DNA of 64,000 nt. It comes from Sympetrum striolatum. Lineage: Eukaryota > Arthropoda > Insecta > Odonata > Libellulidae. Made by a program: the position numbers and the translations under genes. The notes under the pieces were generated by a model that saw only the letters and a list, made by a program, of their open reading frames with translations, ran no database searches and had not been told where the DNA came from. This document shows, one piece after another, positions 61,201 through 64,000 of this stretch (position 1 is its first letter; every line of letters begins with the position of its first letter). The stretch spans positions 21,816,562-21,880,561 of the forward strand of contig OX388347.1 of assembly GCA_947579665.1 (NCBI GenBank), read 5' to 3'.

Positions 61201-61886
61201 AAGACTGTATTTATTTTCATCATTGTTGAACAAGAAAATGTTCATCTCAAGAGAGAAGGAGGGTTGAAGAATCCATCTGATTTATCGGAAGTTATTATGT
61301 ATGGAACGCTTTATCCTAAGTTTTTTCGAAATGTGTACTCATGCGACAGTTAACTGAGTAGAAAAAAAATTAAAAAGAAAAGCTTTAGATATATTGTAAA
61401 TTTTAATTTCATGGTGGAAATATTTCATCGCAGAAGTTAATGAGAAAGGCTGTATGTATAGATTTATGTTTTTATTCTTTTTTTACGAGAGTCGAGGAAG
61501 ATTGTTTGATAGTAATAGTGTAGTATGGGGATGAAAACACGCATTTATTTAAAAGTACATACTTCAAATAATTATGGTTCTAAATGGCGCATAGCAGTGT
61601 CCATACAAAGCTGAGAGCTTTTATGGCCTCTAAGTCTACAATGCCTTCCTTTGTAATCCTTTATTAGCCATGTTACCGCAAGCAACCGCTCTTCTGCTTT
61701 TAGCATCGGAAAAAAGATTCAATGATACCGACCTTTTCTACGGCTTAGCGAAACTCTTTTTTCGAATGATTGATCGGTAAAAATATCGGCCCTGAAAAAT
61801 CCTTCTCGAAATTATCGATAAAATATCTATTGATTGATTAAAAATTCACAGTCTCTGGCGATGTCTTGTGGAAATACGTCATGATG
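61201..61886. other. non-coding DNA, no gene seen
   Basis: Nothing recognisable. Confidence 0.45.
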
Positions 61887-62055
61887 TAAAATAACAATTT
61901 GTACTTTTTCCACAGTGTTTATTAAAAACAATAAATGGAATCAACACATGAATAGTTTCAGAGATGATGGAGATCAATCTCTGAAACTAGTCGTGTTTTG
62001 TTTCCATTTATAGTTTTTAATAAACACTGTGGAAAAAGCACAATTTGTTATTTTT
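61887..62055. mobile_element. long palindrome with hammerhead-like centre, possible Penelope-like termini
   Basis: Arms of about 79 bp (61887-61965 and 61977-62055) are near-perfect inverted repeats, including CTTTTTCCACAGTGTTTATT and its complement. The spacer is 11 bases. Across the centre the plus strand reads GATGATGGAGATCAATCTCT followed by GAAACTAGTCGTG. That gives GATGA, a five-pair stem GGAGA/TCTCT with TCAA loop, GAAAC, and then GTC. This is the order of a hammerhead ribozyme core, with the first two bases (CT) changed. The link to Penelope-like elements is inferred from this order and from the other fragments in the window. Confidence 0.5.
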
Positions 62056-62239
62056 CAACATTTCATATTGATTGAGTCTTTGCATGGAATACTCGAAATA
62101 ATTAAATCAAGTAATAATTTAATTGCTTTTTAATTTTAGTGGTATTCGAAATCAGTTACGTCTAATATCTGAAGCATCGAATATTGATCGGGCTTTACGA
62201 GGAACACTTGAAATTAAAAGTATGCGAGGTATTTTAAAC

Positions 62240-63060
62240 TACCGAGTTCAGCGATTTGCTCACCCCGCTAAATGCCGCGGTGAAAGGACCGTACGCCTGT
62301 AAACTAAAGCCAGGGGTTATCTCATTTCCAAATCGCCGGCGTGATTCTGGAGGAGACAGCCAGATTCGCGAAAATGGAAATAAAAAGAGACGGGACTTTC
62401 CAACTATTGTTTTTTGCCGATCATTTAGCGCCCTCCCTCTCCTCTGTTAACGGCTCCGGTGGGCGGAGGAGGCCTTTATTGGGTAACACAGAAATTCCAT
62501 CTCATTCGGCTCTATGTTCCCCACGCACACACCCGGGCATAAAAAGTGCCCGGTGAGGTACGTCGCGGTCGAGTTGTCGAATTCCCCCGAAAGCACTCTG
62601 CATCATCGCGTTCCAATCCCGCTGACCCCCTCATCGCCTTCCCATAATTCTCGGCCCGCAAACCGCCGTTGAGGGCTTTTTCCTACCGAATGTCCTCCCG
62701 CAACACAACGCCCGCCCTTTCGCCATATCCTTTCCTCGCACATATTTTACCTTTATGAACTGTGTGCTCAGGAGGTCTTGTTGATGAGGAAAACACGTCG
62801 GGCCGCAGACGGATGATTGCGTGCCCCCCTGATTGATATATAGCGCCACTTGTCGCGGTTCTAAATATCCGCGGACGGAAAAACGTATCCTTCCCACTTC
62901 AATTATAATGATTCCAATTTCGCTGCTTTTTTCCGCGCGGTTATCCCGCTGAGTGTAGAGGTATTATCTTTTTCTCTCGTTAGGTGAAAGCGTCTCTCAC
63001 ACAGTGGTCTATCTGCCGCAAAAACCATAAAAGGGCTCGTCTCGCCAAATATATATTAAA
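62240..63060. other. CpG-richer non-coding block
   Basis: Strongly CpG-rich by comparison with the flanks (notably 62550-62720 and 62850-62960). Short frames on both strands (64 to 88 codons) are unrecognised. A promoter-associated CpG segment cannot be excluded, but no initiator, TATA or exon evidence is clear. Confidence 0.4.
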
Positions 63061-64000
63061 GTGCTTCCGCTAGGAGAGATATGCCGAAAAGATATAAAAG
63101 ATAAATATTCGCTTGAAATTCAGTAGGATGCTATGACAACCAATCGACGTTTGAGTGTAAATAATTTTTTCAGATGGAGAAACTCTCAGAACCATTGTTT
63201 ATTGTTATGATTTACCGTACCTCTAGACTATTGTAAGCAGTTTTTTCGACGGTTTAATTAAATAATCAAGAACAATTGAAGTTTTTAGTTGAACTTCAAT
63301 CATAAAAATCGACGCCATCAATTAAAAATGCAACTGACTGTAAAAGTAGTAAGAGTTGACCTTAAAAACGTATTGAAATGTGAATTATGACAATGAAGTT
63401 GAAAATAATCCTAAAAGAAATGATAATTTATGCATAGTATTAAAAATTCTTATATTTTTATTGATAAAGTAGTTTAGAATATCTTAAGGTGTATTTTCAT
63501 TCATATTTCACACATTAATGCAGGGAATTAATTCATCATAAATCTAATAAATAATACCGCCAATAACTGCTCAAAAGTTTATAATAAAAATTTAAATGGT
63601 ATTGTAATTCTTGTTGAGCTTGTAGAGGATGAATTGCGCTCATCTCATTTCACAATAGTTATAAAGATTAAAACCTATATAATATAAACACAGCCAGTTC
63701 CAAGGTGGAAACAGTATCATCAGACTGTAATCTCGAGATCAGTCATGTTAAAGTTGGGTAAAATAAATTGTAATACATGTTTCATACTCATTTGTGTGTT
63801 TTATTTCAACAAGCCACACCACGTATCACTTTAAGCTTCCGATTCATGGAATTACTCTATTTTCAATTGAAAACTAAATTGTCATGGAGCATATGCAATT
63901 CCGTTTTTGGAAGCACGTAAAGCTAATTAAGGACGAGGGAAATGATGAAGTAAGGTGAAACTAATATTAGCCCAATTCGATTATACTCACTCCATATCTT
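63061..64000. other. AT-rich non-coding DNA, no gene seen
   Basis: Nothing recognisable to the end of the window. Confidence 0.5.

Noticed and set aside
62331..62350. CGCCGGCGTGAT shared with 44322
   Set aside because: Twelve bases only, with no similarity beyond; in CpG-rich DNA this can be coincidence.

Overview
This window looks like non-coding DNA (intergenic or deep intron) from a large, AT-rich, repeat-laden animal genome. An arthropod, most likely an insect, is the best guess. The guess rests on the repeat classes: non-LTR retrotransposon 3' ends with (TTA)n or (TAAC)n tails, tRNA-derived SINEs, Penelope-like terminal fragments, foldback MITEs and CA microsatellites. No bacterial-style gene organisation is present. 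I found no host protein-coding exon, rRNA gene or intact tRNA gene that I can support. The longest open frames (about 95 to 145 codons) overlap one another on opposite strands, match no family I recognise, and are of a length expected by chance in 64 kb.

Layout. 1-9.5 kb: AT-rich unique sequence with one tRNA-derived SINE (2.84 kb) and a CpG-richer block (about 7 kb). 9.5-13.6 kb: a TA-flanked DNA-transposon remnant, a LINE 3' end, a 16-bp hairpin, and a 638-bp foldback transposon with an exact 8-bp target duplication. 13.7-17.2 kb: two GC/CpG-richer blocks. 17.5-21.2 kb: two SINEs head-to-head, a LINE tail and a minus-strand copy of the 'ACTTTCTCC' repeat family. 23.7-26.1 kb: a LINE fragment and a head-to-tail dimer of the same family, each unit with an inner ~317-bp duplication and a CA microsatellite. 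26-35 kb: alternating CpG-richer blocks and AT-rich DNA, a LINE tail and a palindromic Penelope-like terminus. 35.7-38.4 kb: two more 'ACTTTCTCC' copies, one ending at a perfect 39-bp palindrome, then a 104-bp tandem duplication. 42-45.3 kb: Penelope-like termini, a six-unit array in which each unit carries a pol III B-box-like motif, and a duplicated 75-bp segment. 46.5 kb: a LINE ORF2 C-terminal remnant. 50-52.8 kb: a nest of LINE fragments. 55-63 kb: CpG-richer blocks, a 58-bp deletion derivative of the foldback transposon, a fourth SINE and a long palindrome with a hammerhead-like centre.

The repeats do not form a working system. All visible coding pieces are broken by stops and frameshifts and depend on machinery elsewhere in the genome. 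Between repeats lie about 14 blocks with more G+C and more CpG than their surroundings. They have no convincing reading frames and could be conserved regulatory DNA, but this cannot be shown from one sequence. All statements about base composition are by eye.
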